Positions 23,110 to 31,865 of a DNA stretch of 43,279 nucleotides are shown piece after piece (within the stretch, counting starts at the first letter, position 1; each line of letters opens with the position of its first letter). The notes beneath the pieces are model-generated. The model searched no databases. It was not told where the DNA came from and saw nothing but the letters and a program-made list of their open reading frames with translations. Position numbers and translations under genes: made by a program. The stretch is from an uncultured Bacteroides sp. (GTDB lineage: Bacteria > Bacteroidota > Bacteroidia > Bacteroidales > Bacteroidaceae): NCBI GenBank assembly GCA_947071285.1, contig CAMTFK010000011.1, forward strand, positions 1 through 43,279. The letters run 5' to 3'.

Positions 23110-24420
23110 TCAGAGTAATTGTCTTGATTTCATCTCCAGATACTTGTTTATCACATCAATCGAGAGATTTTCAGGTGTGGTCAATAAGGAATAGATGCCA
23201 TGCTGTTTCAGCGTAGATACAATCAATCGCTTCTCAAAGGCAAATTTCTCGGCTATGACATGACGATAATATCCTTCCGTATCCTTTGCAGGAGTAGCAA
23301 TATAGTTTTTCAGGTCCGCATCTTCGAAAAAGACCACAAGCAGACGATGCTGGCGATTTAATTGCTGCAAATACGCCAACTGGCGGTTCATACTGCCCAG
23401 ACTGGAAAAATTAGTATACAGCACCAGAAGACTGCGTTTAGTGACGTGCTTGTTCAAATGCACACAAAGGGAAGAAAAGTCCGTTTCACCGAAAGTGGTC
23501 TGCTGGGCATAAAGATTTTCAAGCAATGTCTGCATGTGTCCTGAGCGCTTGGAAGCCGGGACGAATGTGTCGAAGTGCGCATCGAAAGTCACAATGCCTG
23601 CCTTGTCTTCCCGGCGCATGGCTACGTAGGAAAGAACCAGCGAAGCATTTATCGCATAATCGAGCAAAGTCATTCCACGAAATGCCTGCTGCATCACCCG
23701 GCCTTTATCTATCACATTATAAATCTGTTGGGAGCGTTCATCCTGATAGATATTTACCATGAGCTCGTGGCGGCGGGCACTTGCTTTCCAGTTTATCGTA
23801 CGGTAATCGTCACCCTTCACATATTCTTTAATCTGTTCAAACTCGGTATGGTGCCCCACCCTGCGGATGCGTTTGATGCCCATCTCTGTAAGATTGTCAC
23901 TGATGGCCAGCAACTCATACCGGTGCAACATCAGGTAAGAGGGGTATACTTTGATGTCGAGAGCCTCCCCACAGGTGTATCGGCGGGAAAGCAAACCTAT
24001 TTTATGGGTAACGAACACACGAATCCGTCCAAAACCATATACTCCCCGACTGGTGGGGCGCAGATTATAACTGATTGACTTTCCTTCATTTGCCAGAAGT
24101 TCGGTCCGGAAACATATATTGCGCTGCTGAAAAACAAAAGGGATTTCATCGACAACTTCCACAGAAACAGGATGCGGATAACTGTTCTCCACCCGGATGC
24201 TCACCGCATTTTCATCCCCATTGGAGAAACGGTCAGCGCATTGGCGGAATGCCCGGATGCCCCGGATACGATAGAGCATATATCCATCTGCCAGCACCGC
24301 CAGGAAGAAGATAAAAAGTGCCCATTGCCCGATCACAAACAACGGGGCAAATACAGTTCCGCTACCCAGCAACAGGATAATCAGAATGAGGATAATATAG
24401 AAGCGACGGGTCAGAATCAT
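23110..24420 (-). CDS. DUF58 (vWA-like) protein of the MoxR cluster
   Basis: This 436-residue protein has two N-terminal membrane segments (FYIILILIILLLGSGTVF and FVIGQWALFIFFLAVLADG). The DUF58 signature is EYVKGDDYRTINWKASARRHELM and the domain continues as a vWA-like fold (LLDYAINASLVLSYVAMRREDKAGIVTFDAHF). DUF58 proteins are encoded next to MoxR ATPases throughout bacteria and probably help in metal-dependent assembly or stress responses of envelope complexes. The ATG overlaps the moxR stop (ATGA). It is the last gene of the operon. Confidence 0.92.
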   Translation of the reverse strand: MILTRRFYIILILIILLLGSGTVFAPLFVIGQWALFIFFLAVLADGYMLYRIRGIRAFRQCADRFSNGDENAVSIRVENSYPHPVSVEVVDEIPFVFQQRNICFRTELLANEGKSISYNLRPTSRGVYGFGRIRVFVTHKIGLLSRRYTCGEALDIKVYPSYLMLHRYELLAISDNLTEMGIKRIRRVGHHTEFEQIKEYVKGDDYRTINWKASARRHELMVNIYQDERSQQIYNVIDKGRVMQQAFRGMTLLDYAINASLVLSYVAMRREDKAGIVTFDAHFDTFVPASKRSGHMQTLLENLYAQQTTFGETDFSSLCVHLNKHVTKRSLLVLYTNFSSLGSMNRQLAYLQQLNRQHRLLVVFFEDADLKNYIATPAKDTEGYYRHVIAEKFAFEKRLIVSTLKQHGIYSLLTTPENLSIDVINKYLEMKSRQLL

Positions 24421-25391
24421 TTCGGAACTTCCACCTTATCAATCAGGCGTTGCGTTACTTTCACCGGAGAATATCCTTCCATTTCAGCTTCCGCAGTCAG
24501 GATAAGACGATGTTGAAGGACACTTGGAGCGACAAACTTAATGTCTTCCGGTGTCACAAAATCACGTCCCTGCAATAGTGCATAGGCTTTGGAAGCCTGC
24601 AACATGGCCACGGATGCACGCGGGGAAGCTCCCAGATAGACTGCCTTACTTGTGCGCGTCTGTTGCACAATCAAGGCAATATATTGAAGCAGAGTGCGGT
24701 CTACAAACACTTGGTTCATCACACTGCGGAGAGATAAAAGTTCCGCTTTCGTGATGACAGGAGTGACGTCTTCCAGCTTCACCAATGAGGCATTGGTATG
24801 ATGGCGCTCCAGAATACTCACTTCTTCATCCAACGAAGGATAGTCCATTGTTATTTTCATCAGGAAGCGGTCGAGCTGCGCTTCGGGCAACTTATAAGTT
24901 CCCTCCTGCTCCACCGGATTCTGGGTCGCCAGGATTGTATAAAGTTCTCCCATCTGATACGTCGTCCCGTCAATGCTGACCTGGCGTTCTTCCATCACTT
25001 CGAACAAGGCTGCCTGCGTTTTGGCAGGGGCACGATTGATTTCGTCCACCAGTATGACATCGGCAAACACCGGCCCTTGATGGAAGTCAAAATCATTGGT
25101 TTTCATGTTGAAGACCGTGGTACCCAGCACATCACTCGGCATCAGGTCCGGAGTGAATTGTATGCGACTGAAATCAGCATCAACCAGCCGGGCAACCAGA
25201 CGTGCCAGCAAAGTCTTCGCTACTCCCGGCACTCCCTCTATCAGCACATGACCATTCGCCAGAATAGCCGTCAGCACCAGGTCTACCGTTTGCTCCTGCC
25301 CTACGATGACAGAAGCAATCCGATCTTTCAACTCTTGTATCTTCTCGGAAAAGAGGGTTAAATCCACCCGTTGTTCTGTATTCTCTTCCAT
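24417..25391 (-). CDS. MoxR-family AAA+ ATPase
   Basis: This 324-residue ATPase has Walker A GVPGVAKT (residues 53-60), Walker B VILVDEINRAP, sensor 1 ILATQNPVEQEGTYKLPEAQLDRF and the lid-domain segment YLGASPRASVAMLQASKAYAL. MoxR proteins are chaperone-like ATPases that mature partner complexes, often through vWA proteins such as the DUF58 protein encoded downstream. It lies 10 bp after the DUF4350 gene. Confidence 0.95.
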   Translation of the reverse strand: MEENTEQRVDLTLFSEKIQELKDRIASVIVGQEQTVDLVLTAILANGHVLIEGVPGVAKTLLARLVARLVDADFSRIQFTPDLMPSDVLGTTVFNMKTNDFDFHQGPVFADVILVDEINRAPAKTQAALFEVMEERQVSIDGTTYQMGELYTILATQNPVEQEGTYKLPEAQLDRFLMKITMDYPSLDEEVSILERHHTNASLVKLEDVTPVITKAELLSLRSVMNQVFVDRTLLQYIALIVQQTRTSKAVYLGASPRASVAMLQASKAYALLQGRDFVTPEDIKFVAPSVLQHRLILTAEAEMEGYSPVKVTQRLIDKVEVPK

Positions 25392-25401
25392 AAGTTTCTT
25401 T

Positions 25402-26673
25402 TTATATATGACTAATTATTTCATTCATTTTATCAATGTAGCGCTTCATTTGCTCCACGGAGATATCACATCCACCATAAATCACCGGCCTGACTGTACG
25501 GATGAACTCTCCTATCTCTTCCTCATTCATCCCTGTTTTCCGGGCAATTCTACTGAAAGAGCGTTCATCATCCGCTACTTCTTCTATATCCACCTGAATC
25601 TCCCTTCTCAATTCTTCTGCAAAATACATGTACTTTTTACGAACCAAATCGGCATGGTCTTTCTTCTGGAAATAAAGAGTGCCTATCAGTTCCGTAAACT
25701 CCAACGACTTGTTTTCCGGTTTGCGGATAACCGGTATCGCACGCTGTCTTCTTCGCGCTGTAAACACCATGAAGAGTAGTATGGCAAGCATCGTCAGATA
25801 CAAAGCCCAGCGAAGCGGTCTCTGCGAGAGGAAATAGCGGAAAGGAGACATCTGCACTTGTGCCGTTTTCTCCATATAGGCCTCGGTGCGGACTATAGGT
25901 AGTTCTCCCATTTGCGATAGCAAACGGAAAAGATAAGTAGCATTCTTCCCGTCCAGCACACCATAATTGGTAAAGAGCAGAGGTGTGGAAGCCAGAATAA
26001 TCTCCCCTTTCCCCCACCGGTACGACATGGCAACCGGAACATGGACTACAGTATCTGAAAAAGTAGAATCCACATCCGTTTCATATATGAATTCATTTAC
26101 TGAAATATCCTTTACTGCCAACACCTTTGCCGGAAGCGAATCTGTGAGAAAGTAAGACGAACACAGTTGGGGATAGAAATAGAAATTCTGCCGGGGATAA
26201 ACCGTAGAATCCCCTATCCAGCACAGACTGTCCCTCATCAACAGTGAAGTGGCATACTTCTTCAAAGCTATCGGGCTAAAATAGGAATAACTGTTTCTGA
26301 ACTTCAAGGTATCTTCCAGTTTATTGCTGAACCATGTACTTGCCAGCATGATCTTATTCCCCCGTTCCGCCATTTTCAGTAAAGCGTCCACATCTACTTC
26401 CGATGGCATCCGGTTATTGGCAATAGCCAATATTCCCCGGCAAGACACGGTATCGTTCTGCTCCATTTGGTAGAAAGTTTCCCTGGATAATGAATACCCC
26501 ATCGGCAGCGAAGCGGACAACAAGCTGTCAAAAACGGCACACCCGAAAGGTTGTTTATCGTAATGGCTGAAAGTAGGATTCCAAACGAATTTCTTCGGCA
26601 AGCGACATTCTATTGCAAACATCAACAGCAGAAAGATGATAATCCCAACGATGAACCAATGACTTCCTTTCAT
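25402..26673 (-). CDS. DUF4350-type membrane protein of the MoxR cluster
   Basis: This 423-residue protein has an N-terminal membrane segment (WFIVGIIIFLLLMFAIE) and a second near residue 295 (LRWALYLTMLAILLFMVF), with a large domain between them. The layout and position between the DUF4129 and MoxR genes fit DUF4350; a short motif YDKQPFGCAVFDSLL is typical. The sandwiched domain contains SYRWGKGEIILASTPLLFTNYG, resembling the glutamine-amidotransferase-like fold of this family. The function is unknown. Its start overlaps the DUF4129 stop by 4 bp. Confidence 0.85.
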   Translation of the reverse strand: MKGSHWFIVGIIIFLLLMFAIECRLPKKFVWNPTFSHYDKQPFGCAVFDSLLSASLPMGYSLSRETFYQMEQNDTVSCRGILAIANNRMPSEVDVDALLKMAERGNKIMLASTWFSNKLEDTLKFRNSYSYFSPIALKKYATSLLMRDSLCWIGDSTVYPRQNFYFYPQLCSSYFLTDSLPAKVLAVKDISVNEFIYETDVDSTFSDTVVHVPVAMSYRWGKGEIILASTPLLFTNYGVLDGKNATYLFRLLSQMGELPIVRTEAYMEKTAQVQMSPFRYFLSQRPLRWALYLTMLAILLFMVFTARRRQRAIPVIRKPENKSLEFTELIGTLYFQKKDHADLVRKKYMYFAEELRREIQVDIEEVADDERSFSRIARKTGMNEEEIGEFIRTVRPVIYGGCDISVEQMKRYIDKMNEIISHI

Positions 26674-27284
26674 GCAGCCCCTCCTTTCTTCACTTCCTCC
26701 TGCAAAGAATGCATGATGTGAAACAACGCTTCGGTCGCTTCAAAATTTCCATAACGCACCCGCAGGAAATGATGGGTCAACTGCCGGAAAGCGGGCAACC
26801 GCACTTCATTAATGTACTGTGTGGGTGTTTTGTAAAGTTGCCAGTCGATGCGCCCCTCGTCACTGAGTTGCTTTAGCGTCTGCAAATACAATAACCGGAC
26901 TGCTTCTCTATAATCACGGCGGGAAAGGGCGTCGGCAATCCCTTTCGCAAAATCCACTCCATAAATGGTATCTTCTTCCACCGTATAAGGCAAAGCATTT
27001 TTACGGGAATACGCGAATAATTCCGGATGCTTCTTGTAAACGAACCAGCCAACCAGAATAAGGATAAGAATAGCAATGCCTATCAGAATTAGTTCCGAAT
27101 ATTCTTCCGCAAAGTTACTGCCGAATATTTTTTGCATGACTTCTCCGAACCATCTGTTGAACCACTCGAATATATTAATTTCAGGAGCGATCAACTCACG
27201 GTTGTAGTCATACGCCGCATCAGACTGCCATACGGCAACCTGCGCGGTGTCACAAACCAATGTATCAGACGGAGAAGTTATCAT
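26670..27284 (-). CDS. DUF4129-type membrane protein of the MoxR cluster
   Basis: This 204-residue protein has one membrane segment (LILIGIAILILILVGWFVY, about residues 65-83) and a C-terminal helical domain (RDYREAVRLLYLQTLKQLSDEGRIDWQLYKTPTQYINEV). The segment RLLYLQTLKQLSDEG is typical of DUF4129. The family also occurs fused to transglutaminase-like proteins and next to MoxR/DUF58. It lies 7 bp after the preceding membrane-protein gene. Confidence 0.87.
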   Translation of the reverse strand: MITSPSDTLVCDTAQVAVWQSDAAYDYNRELIAPEINIFEWFNRWFGEVMQKIFGSNFAEEYSELILIGIAILILILVGWFVYKKHPELFAYSRKNALPYTVEEDTIYGVDFAKGIADALSRRDYREAVRLLYLQTLKQLSDEGRIDWQLYKTPTQYINEVRLPAFRQLTHHFLRVRYGNFEATEALFHIMHSLQEEVKKGGAA

Positions 27285-27291
27285 TTACATT

Positions 27292-28242
27292 TTAGAGTTT
27301 ATCGAAATTATCAATATCACTTTCTACCATGATGCTATCCACCTTTTCCGAGGCATGGCCATACTGATAAGCTAATCCTACAAACGAGAAAATCATGGCA
27401 AGGTAAGCACCAAATACTTGTACAATTGCCAACAGATAAAGCAAGAAGCTATATCCTACAGATACGGTTGCTTCGGTTCCCCCGCTACTTGTCATAAAAA
27501 TATACTTCACTGCTGTTCCTATATACCAGGGTATCAGCGTCACACCTTGTAGAATACCGGCAATGAATCCCATAACAAGAGATATCATAAAGATACCTCC
27601 CCAAGTGGTAAATCCCAAGCGGAAAGTCTTCTTCAAGGAACTCATGATGCTGATGTCTTCAAGCAGGTAGATAGGCGCCCAAAGGCTAAACGGCACGGCC
27701 ACGGCTATCATAAACGGGGTTGACAGAATTATAACAATCGGGAATAAGGTGACTGGGAACAAAGCAGCAATGACACCGATAATCAGACTGGCCAACAGCA
27801 TCAGGACTAATCCGAAGAAGACCAAGATAAACATTCTCTTCACATTATGGAGCAACATAGGCCGCAGCATCCCCAACGTGACACCCTGCAAACGTTCCTC
27901 CCGCTCATTATAAGTCCGGATCATCGCATAAACCAATGCAGTCAGCAACACAATGCCTATTATCAGCAGAAGCATATACAGACCGTAATAGGAAAAGAAC
28001 GACATCAATAAAGTCGAATCAGAGTACATAACTCCACTCTCCATCAAGCCGGACATGCCTAACGTATAAGTCATCAGTCCATTCAAACTTAATGCCTGGA
28101 CAAGACAAAGCGGTAAAAGCAAATAGGTTGCATACTTCAGCATCAACTTCCAATTCTCTTTTATAAAATCGAAAGATGCATTAAACTTCTCACCGAAAGA
28201 ACGTTTTACGTACAACGCAATTTTAGGTTTCTCTGTTTCCAT
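27292..28242 (-). CDS. Multi-pass membrane protein of the MoxR cluster
   Basis: I do not have a firm family for this 316-residue protein. About six hydrophobic segments are visible: YATYLLLPLCLVQALSL, LYMLLLIIGIVLLTALVYAM, MFILVFFGLVLMLLASLII, LFPIVIILSTPFMIAVAVPF, WGGIFMISLVMGFIAGILQG and FLLYLLAIVQVFGAYLAMIF. Short cytosolic ends are charged. Similar proteins sit between SpoIIM and DUF4129 genes in other Bacteroidota. Its start overlaps the SpoIIM-family gene by 20 bp, so the two are translationally linked. Confidence 0.8.
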   Translation of the reverse strand: METEKPKIALYVKRSFGEKFNASFDFIKENWKLMLKYATYLLLPLCLVQALSLNGLMTYTLGMSGLMESGVMYSDSTLLMSFFSYYGLYMLLLIIGIVLLTALVYAMIRTYNEREERLQGVTLGMLRPMLLHNVKRMFILVFFGLVLMLLASLIIGVIAALFPVTLFPIVIILSTPFMIAVAVPFSLWAPIYLLEDISIMSSLKKTFRLGFTTWGGIFMISLVMGFIAGILQGVTLIPWYIGTAVKYIFMTSSGGTEATVSVGYSFLLYLLAIVQVFGAYLAMIFSFVGLAYQYGHASEKVDSIMVESDIDNFDKL

Positions 28243-29185
28243 GTCGTTTTCTATTAGGTAAATAAATATAGTAGAATAAAATAAATGCCAGGGAAGTAAG
28301 AATCAGCCCAAGCCTCAGCGCATCCGGCAATTCGGTGTGGCGGGTGATAAAGCCTTCAATGAATCCTGCCATAATAAATACAGGGATGGTGCCTATCACA
28401 ATCTTCACCCCTCGTTTAGCTCCCCTCCGGAAAGATTCAAGCCTTGAATAGGTTCCGGGGAACAGCCATCCGTTTCCCAAAGCCAGTCCGGCAGCACCGG
28501 CCACAATGATAGCCCAGATTTCGAGTGTTCCGTGCAGCCATACGGCAAGCATGGACTCGCCAAGCAGACCGTGCTGAAAAAAGAAGGTCTGGAAAGAGCC
28601 CAGCATGATTCCATTGGCAAAAAGCATATATCCTGTACCGAAGCTGGTTAAGATACCCATTGCAAAGCAATTGAAAGAAACCATGATGTTGTTCAGTGTG
28701 ATTCCCAGGAACATAGGAACTTCCGAAGAACCGTTATACACTGCCATAGGTTCTCCGTTGGCTATATTATCCAATGTCATATCCACATAGTTATTCCCCA
28801 GAATCAGACGGACAAAATCGGGGTCACCCACAGTAGAAATCACCCCGACCGCTACGCTGACAATGAAAATAAGGAATGAAACAAGCAGTTCACGACGCGC
28901 ATCGTGCATGATCTGCGGTATTTCCTGCGTCCAGAAAGTGATGACTCGCGACCATTTCTCACGTTTGTTCCGATAAATTTTATTATGCAGCGCCGAGGCG
29001 AGATTGTTCAGATAAATGGTGATGCGGGAGGTTGGAAAATGCGTTTGTGCAAACGCCAAGTCAGCAGTAAGGTCCGTATATGCGTCGGCAAGCCTGTCGG
29101 GAGACAAGCTTGTAGCCTGATCCACCACCTTCTCGGCTTCTTTCCATTTTTCAATATTCCGACGGATGAACGTTACTTCTTTCAT
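28223..29185 (-). CDS. SpoIIM-family (stage II sporulation protein M-like) membrane protein
   Basis: With the start at 29185 (MKEVTFIRRNIEKWKEAEKVV...) the protein has 320 residues. A longer frame to 29335 runs through the divergent promoters and is rejected. After a helical cytosolic part, membrane segments follow: LLVSFLIFIVSVAVGVIST, LGITLNNIMVSFNCFAMGILTSFGTGYMLFANGIMLG, LHGTLEIWAIIVAGAAGLALG and IVIGTIPVFIMAGFIEGF. The block HGTLEIWAI with a conserved Glu is the SpoIIM/DUF95 hallmark. Bacteroides does not sporulate; in this cluster the protein is a general membrane component. It is the first gene of the MoxR operon. Confidence 0.9.
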   Translation of the reverse strand: MKEVTFIRRNIEKWKEAEKVVDQATSLSPDRLADAYTDLTADLAFAQTHFPTSRITIYLNNLASALHNKIYRNKREKWSRVITFWTQEIPQIMHDARRELLVSFLIFIVSVAVGVISTVGDPDFVRLILGNNYVDMTLDNIANGEPMAVYNGSSEVPMFLGITLNNIMVSFNCFAMGILTSFGTGYMLFANGIMLGSFQTFFFQHGLLGESMLAVWLHGTLEIWAIIVAGAAGLALGNGWLFPGTYSRLESFRRGAKRGVKIVIGTIPVFIMAGFIEGFITRHTELPDALRLGLILTSLAFILFYYIYLPNRKRHGNRET

Positions 29186-29229
29186 GCTTTTCCTAAGGAC
29201 TTCGGATGAGTTTTGTCTGAAATCGGTAA

Positions 29230-29261
29230 CAAAAATAAGAGAATAATGATATATTTGCAAC
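29230..29261 (-). promoter_or_regulatory. Promoter of the MoxR-cluster operon
   Basis: On the minus strand GTTG (29261-29258), a 20-bp spacer and TATTTTTG (29237-29230) fit the Bacteroides consensus. It overlaps the divergent RDD promoter, so the two may interfere. Confidence 0.65.
29250..29257 (+). promoter_or_regulatory. -7 promoter element of the RDD gene
   Basis: TATATTTG is a perfect -7 element 30 bp before the ATG at 29288. It rules out the more upstream in-frame start at 29213. No good -33 box is seen. Confidence 0.55.
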
Positions 29262-29287
29262 GAAATACTAAAAATGTTCAATCGGAA

Positions 29288-30013
29288 ATGGCAGAATCTA
29301 CTATAATCACCGGGCAATTCGTCCGTATCAGCCAAACACCCGCCAGTATTGGCGAACGATTTCTGGCATTAGTCATCGACTATATCCTGATAGGACTTTA
29401 TGTATATTCCACAGCAACCCTGCTCACCGAACTTTCGGTATCTTCGGATTTTACAATGATTGTTTTTTTTGCAGTCATCTATCTGCCTGTATTATTCTAT
29501 GCATTTTTATGTGAAATGTTCAACCACGGGCAGAGCCTCGGAAAGAAGCTCATGAACATCCGGGTGGTGAAAGCCGATGGTTCCACTCCGAGCATAGGCT
29601 CTTATCTGCTCCGCTGGCTTCTCTTCCCGATTGATGTTCCCGTCACCGGAGGGCTCGGAGTATTAGTGATTTTGCTTACCAAGAACAGTCAGCGGATGGG
29701 CGACCTTGCCGCGGGCACAATGGTTATCAAGGATAAGAATTACCGCAAGATACACGTCAGTCTTGACGAATTCGATTATCTGACAAAAGATTACCGCCCC
29801 ACATATCCGCAAGCCGCCGACTTATCACTGGAACAGGTAAATGTAATCACCCGGACTTTGCAATCCGGGAAAAAAGACCGTGCACGGCGCATCGTGCAGC
29901 TTGCCCAAAAAGTGCAGGAGATTCTTTCAATCACACCCCGGGATGGCGGACAGGAACAATTCCTGCAAACCGTACTCCGGGATTATCAATACTATGCATT
30001 GGAAGAAATCTGA
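29288..30013 (+). CDS. RDD-family membrane protein
   Basis: This 241-residue protein starts MAESTIITGQFVRISQTPASIGERFLALVIDYILIG; the Arg and Asp of the RDD signature lie in ERFLALVIDY. Three membrane segments follow: LALVIDYILIGLYVYSTATLL, FTMIVFFAVIYLPVLFYAFL and a stretch around FPIDVPVTGGLGVLVILL. GQSLGKKLMNIRVVKADG and QRMGDLAAGTMVI are typical of the family. RDD proteins have been linked to ion transport but the role is uncertain. It is divergent from the SpoIIM-MoxR operon, as in related Bacteroidota clusters. Confidence 0.92.
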   Translation: MAESTIITGQFVRISQTPASIGERFLALVIDYILIGLYVYSTATLLTELSVSSDFTMIVFFAVIYLPVLFYAFLCEMFNHGQSLGKKLMNIRVVKADGSTPSIGSYLLRWLLFPIDVPVTGGLGVLVILLTKNSQRMGDLAAGTMVIKDKNYRKIHVSLDEFDYLTKDYRPTYPQAADLSLEQVNVITRTLQSGKKDRARRIVQLAQKVQEILSITPRDGGQEQFLQTVLRDYQYYALEEI

Positions 30014-30083
30014 CGGACTCAACTAATCTTCATAGCACAAGAGATTCATAGCTTTGCCATTCTGTGACAAAAGATTTCGCATC

Positions 30084-30109
30084 TGTGCGGAAAAGCAAAA
30101 ATCCGCACA
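30084..30109 (+). other. Stem-loop after the RDD gene
   Basis: TGTGCGGA (30084-30091) pairs with TCCGCACA (30102-30109) around an A-rich loop. No T-run follows, so it is only a possible terminator. Confidence 0.4.
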
Positions 30110-30182
30110 ATGACCCACACGGCAAGACATCTCCATAAAACACTGATATATAAATAGTTAGAAGGTATCTATTCTTACTGCG

Positions 30183-30260
30183 ATGAACGTCCTGTTCCTC
30201 TACGACCAATGGGTCGTTCCTCTACGATGAACGAGGCGATTCTCTACGACAATCGGGGTA
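30183..30260 (+). repeat. 22-bp imperfect tandem repeat
   Basis: Three consecutive 22-bp units (30183-30204, 30205-30226, 30227-30248) each end in TTCYTCTACG-like sequence, and a degenerate fourth begins at 30249. The first half of each unit alternates between ATGAACG and ACCAATG/ACAATCG forms. The rest of 30014-30567 holds a possible promoter, an A/T-rich leader and no convincing gene. Confidence 0.65.
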
Positions 30261-30314
30261 TTCATTTCTTTTGGAGATACAAAACTATACAAAACATACG
30301 TAGAATACACGCTT

Positions 30315-30322
30315 TTACTTTG
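30315..30322 (+). promoter_or_regulatory. Candidate -7 element of recombinase 2
   Basis: TTACTTTG is the same octamer found before recombinase 1. It would give a leader of about 240 nt. The leader contains a GC-richer stem (TTCGG...CCGAA near 30463-30492) before a pyrimidine-rich stretch. Confidence 0.25.
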
Positions 30323-30567
30323 GGTCCGGTTCACTGAATCATACTTATTTATTACCACTCATCCTGTGTACTTATTTTTTGTGCGCCCGTATTTATGTAT
30401 ATATGTCCTGTCTGTGTGCATTCTTTCCCTTTTTTAGCTTAAAATGTTTAACTATGATTAACTTCGGTCTTACCGATAGGGATAATCCGAACCCTTTTCC
30501 TTTTCTTTATGTTTTCTCAGTTTTTACTCTGTATATTATATGTTTAACTCTTAAAAAAGAAAGAATT

Positions 30568-31560
30568 ATGAAAGAGAAAAAGAAAGCGGTAGAGTTTATC
30601 AGCTTCACCGCCTACATGCTCAGTGTGATTAAAGAACTTGAACTTGAAGAGCGTTTCGGCACTGCACATGTATATTTGTACGCGCTCCATGCCTTCACGG
30701 GATTTATCGGTGGCGGTGAAATTTTCTTCGGTGCGGTAAACCGCCGTTCGTTGAAACGCTTCGAAAAATACCTTCGCGACCTTATGCGTAGCTGGAACAC
30801 GGTGTCCACTTATCAACGTGCCCTGCGTGCGGTGTATAACCGTGCCGTGGATGTGGAACTTATTTCCGGTGAGTTCCGCCTGTTCAGTGGAGTGTTCACA
30901 GGCGTCAGGTCCGAACAGAAACGCGCGTTGCAGGCCGAACAGATGCATCAATTGCTGGATGAAAGCGTTACCGGAGAACGGCATCTTCCCTCCGGTGTCC
31001 TCCAATCGCGCGACCTGCTCTCACTGATGCTGCATTTGCAAGGCATGCCTTTCACTGACCTTCTCCACCTTCAGCGGGATGACCTCCGTACGGATGCCTC
31101 CGGGTGCAACCTCTTGAGTTGCCGCCGCCAAAAGACCGGTACGGACCTCAAGGTGCTTATCACCGATGAGGCCATGAGCCTGATAGAGCGTTACCGCAGT
31201 TCCGATCCGTCTTCCCCTTATCTGTTACGCTTCTTCGATGGAATACTTGCCGGAAAGGATATTTACCGTGCCTATTGCTATCAACTGCGTAGTTTGAACC
31301 ATGGGCTTTCCCAGCTTCCCGCTTATTGCGGCTTGAAAGGTGTGAGAGTGAGTTCTTATACCGCACGGCATACGTGGGCCACACTCGCCAAATATTGCCA
31401 GGTGCCCGAAGAGATTATTTCCGAGGGATTGGGACATTCTTCACTGGACGTCACACGTACCTACCTGAAAAGTTTTGAAGGGGATGAAATAGCCAAAGCC
31501 AATCGAATGATAATTGATTACATATATTCCGGAAAGAAAAAAGTGTGGGGAATGGCATGA
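30568..31560 (+). CDS. Tyrosine recombinase, putative DNA invertase of locus 2, catalytic Arg replaced by Gln
   Basis: From the ATG at 30568 (preceded by AAAGAAAG) the protein has 330 residues; the open frame extends upstream to 30379 without a ribosome site. It is paralogous to the 9165-10178 enzyme, sharing SWNTVSTYQRALRAVYNRA and SSYTARHTWATLA. Lys189 (RQKTG), Arg267, His290 (LGHSS) and nucleophile Tyr299 (TRTYLK) are present. At the first catalytic Arg position it reads LHLQGMPFTDLLHL: Gln158 (CAA at 31039-31041) where recombinase 1 has Arg161 in LRGMPF. The stop is 7 bp before the left inverted repeat of segment 2. If the Arg is needed, this enzyme may be weak or inactive. Confidence 0.87.
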   Translation: MKEKKKAVEFISFTAYMLSVIKELELEERFGTAHVYLYALHAFTGFIGGGEIFFGAVNRRSLKRFEKYLRDLMRSWNTVSTYQRALRAVYNRAVDVELISGEFRLFSGVFTGVRSEQKRALQAEQMHQLLDESVTGERHLPSGVLQSRDLLSLMLHLQGMPFTDLLHLQRDDLRTDASGCNLLSCRRQKTGTDLKVLITDEAMSLIERYRSSDPSSPYLLRFFDGILAGKDIYRAYCYQLRSLNHGLSQLPAYCGLKGVRVSSYTARHTWATLAKYCQVPEEIISEGLGHSSLDVTRTYLKSFEGDEIAKANRMIIDYIYSGKKKVWGMA

Positions 31561-31567
31561 AATGCCT

Positions 31568-31588
31568 GTTACTCCGTAAGTAACGGAA
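31568..31588 (+). repeat. Left inverted repeat (recombination site) of locus 2
   Basis: The 17-bp core GTTACTCCGTAAGTAAC plus GGAA (21 bp in all) is repeated exactly in inverted orientation at 31866-31886. Half-site arms match locus 1 but the 3-bp centre is CGT. Confidence 0.85.
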
Positions 31589-31602
31589 ACCAAATTCCGT
31601 CA

Positions 31603-31632
31603 CAAAGGTATGTATTTTTTCTTGAAAACAAA
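31603..31632 (-). promoter_or_regulatory. Promoter inside invertible segment 2, facing away from the operon
   Basis: On the minus strand TTTG (31632-31629), an 18-bp spacer and TACCTTTG (31610-31603) form a strong Bacteroides promoter. It points into the 3' end of the recombinase 2 gene, giving antisense RNA in this orientation. Confidence 0.7.
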
Positions 31633-31865
31633 TTATAAACGATAAAATTAACTGATATTTAGCAGAAAAGCACGATTCCGACAAAACAAACAACCCAAAA
31701 CAGACATATTGCGGTCTTCCCGACTATGAGAACACACAACATTCTCCCTATCCACGTTTTTCCTTTCACATGGACCTGTGACATTCTACGCCTTTTTCTC
31801 ACGTATTTTGAATCCAGATGCCCGCCGTGTCCCTATAACGCCTTATAAAATCCGTATTTGCGCGC

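Noticed and set aside
30183..30260. Possible CRISPR array
   Set aside because: The 22-bp units are directly adjacent without spacers and are imperfect, and no cas genes are nearby.
30379..30567. N-terminal extension of recombinase 2
   Set aside because: The frame is open, but the extra 63 residues are hydrophobic and unlike recombinase 1. The ATG at 30568 has a purine-rich ribosome site and matches the length of the paralog.
9165..31560. Two integrase-type genes as ends of an integrative element
   Set aside because: No relaxase, transfer or att-like direct repeats are seen, the DNA between them is mostly core metabolism, and each recombinase has its own inverted-repeat segment. They fit local invertases.
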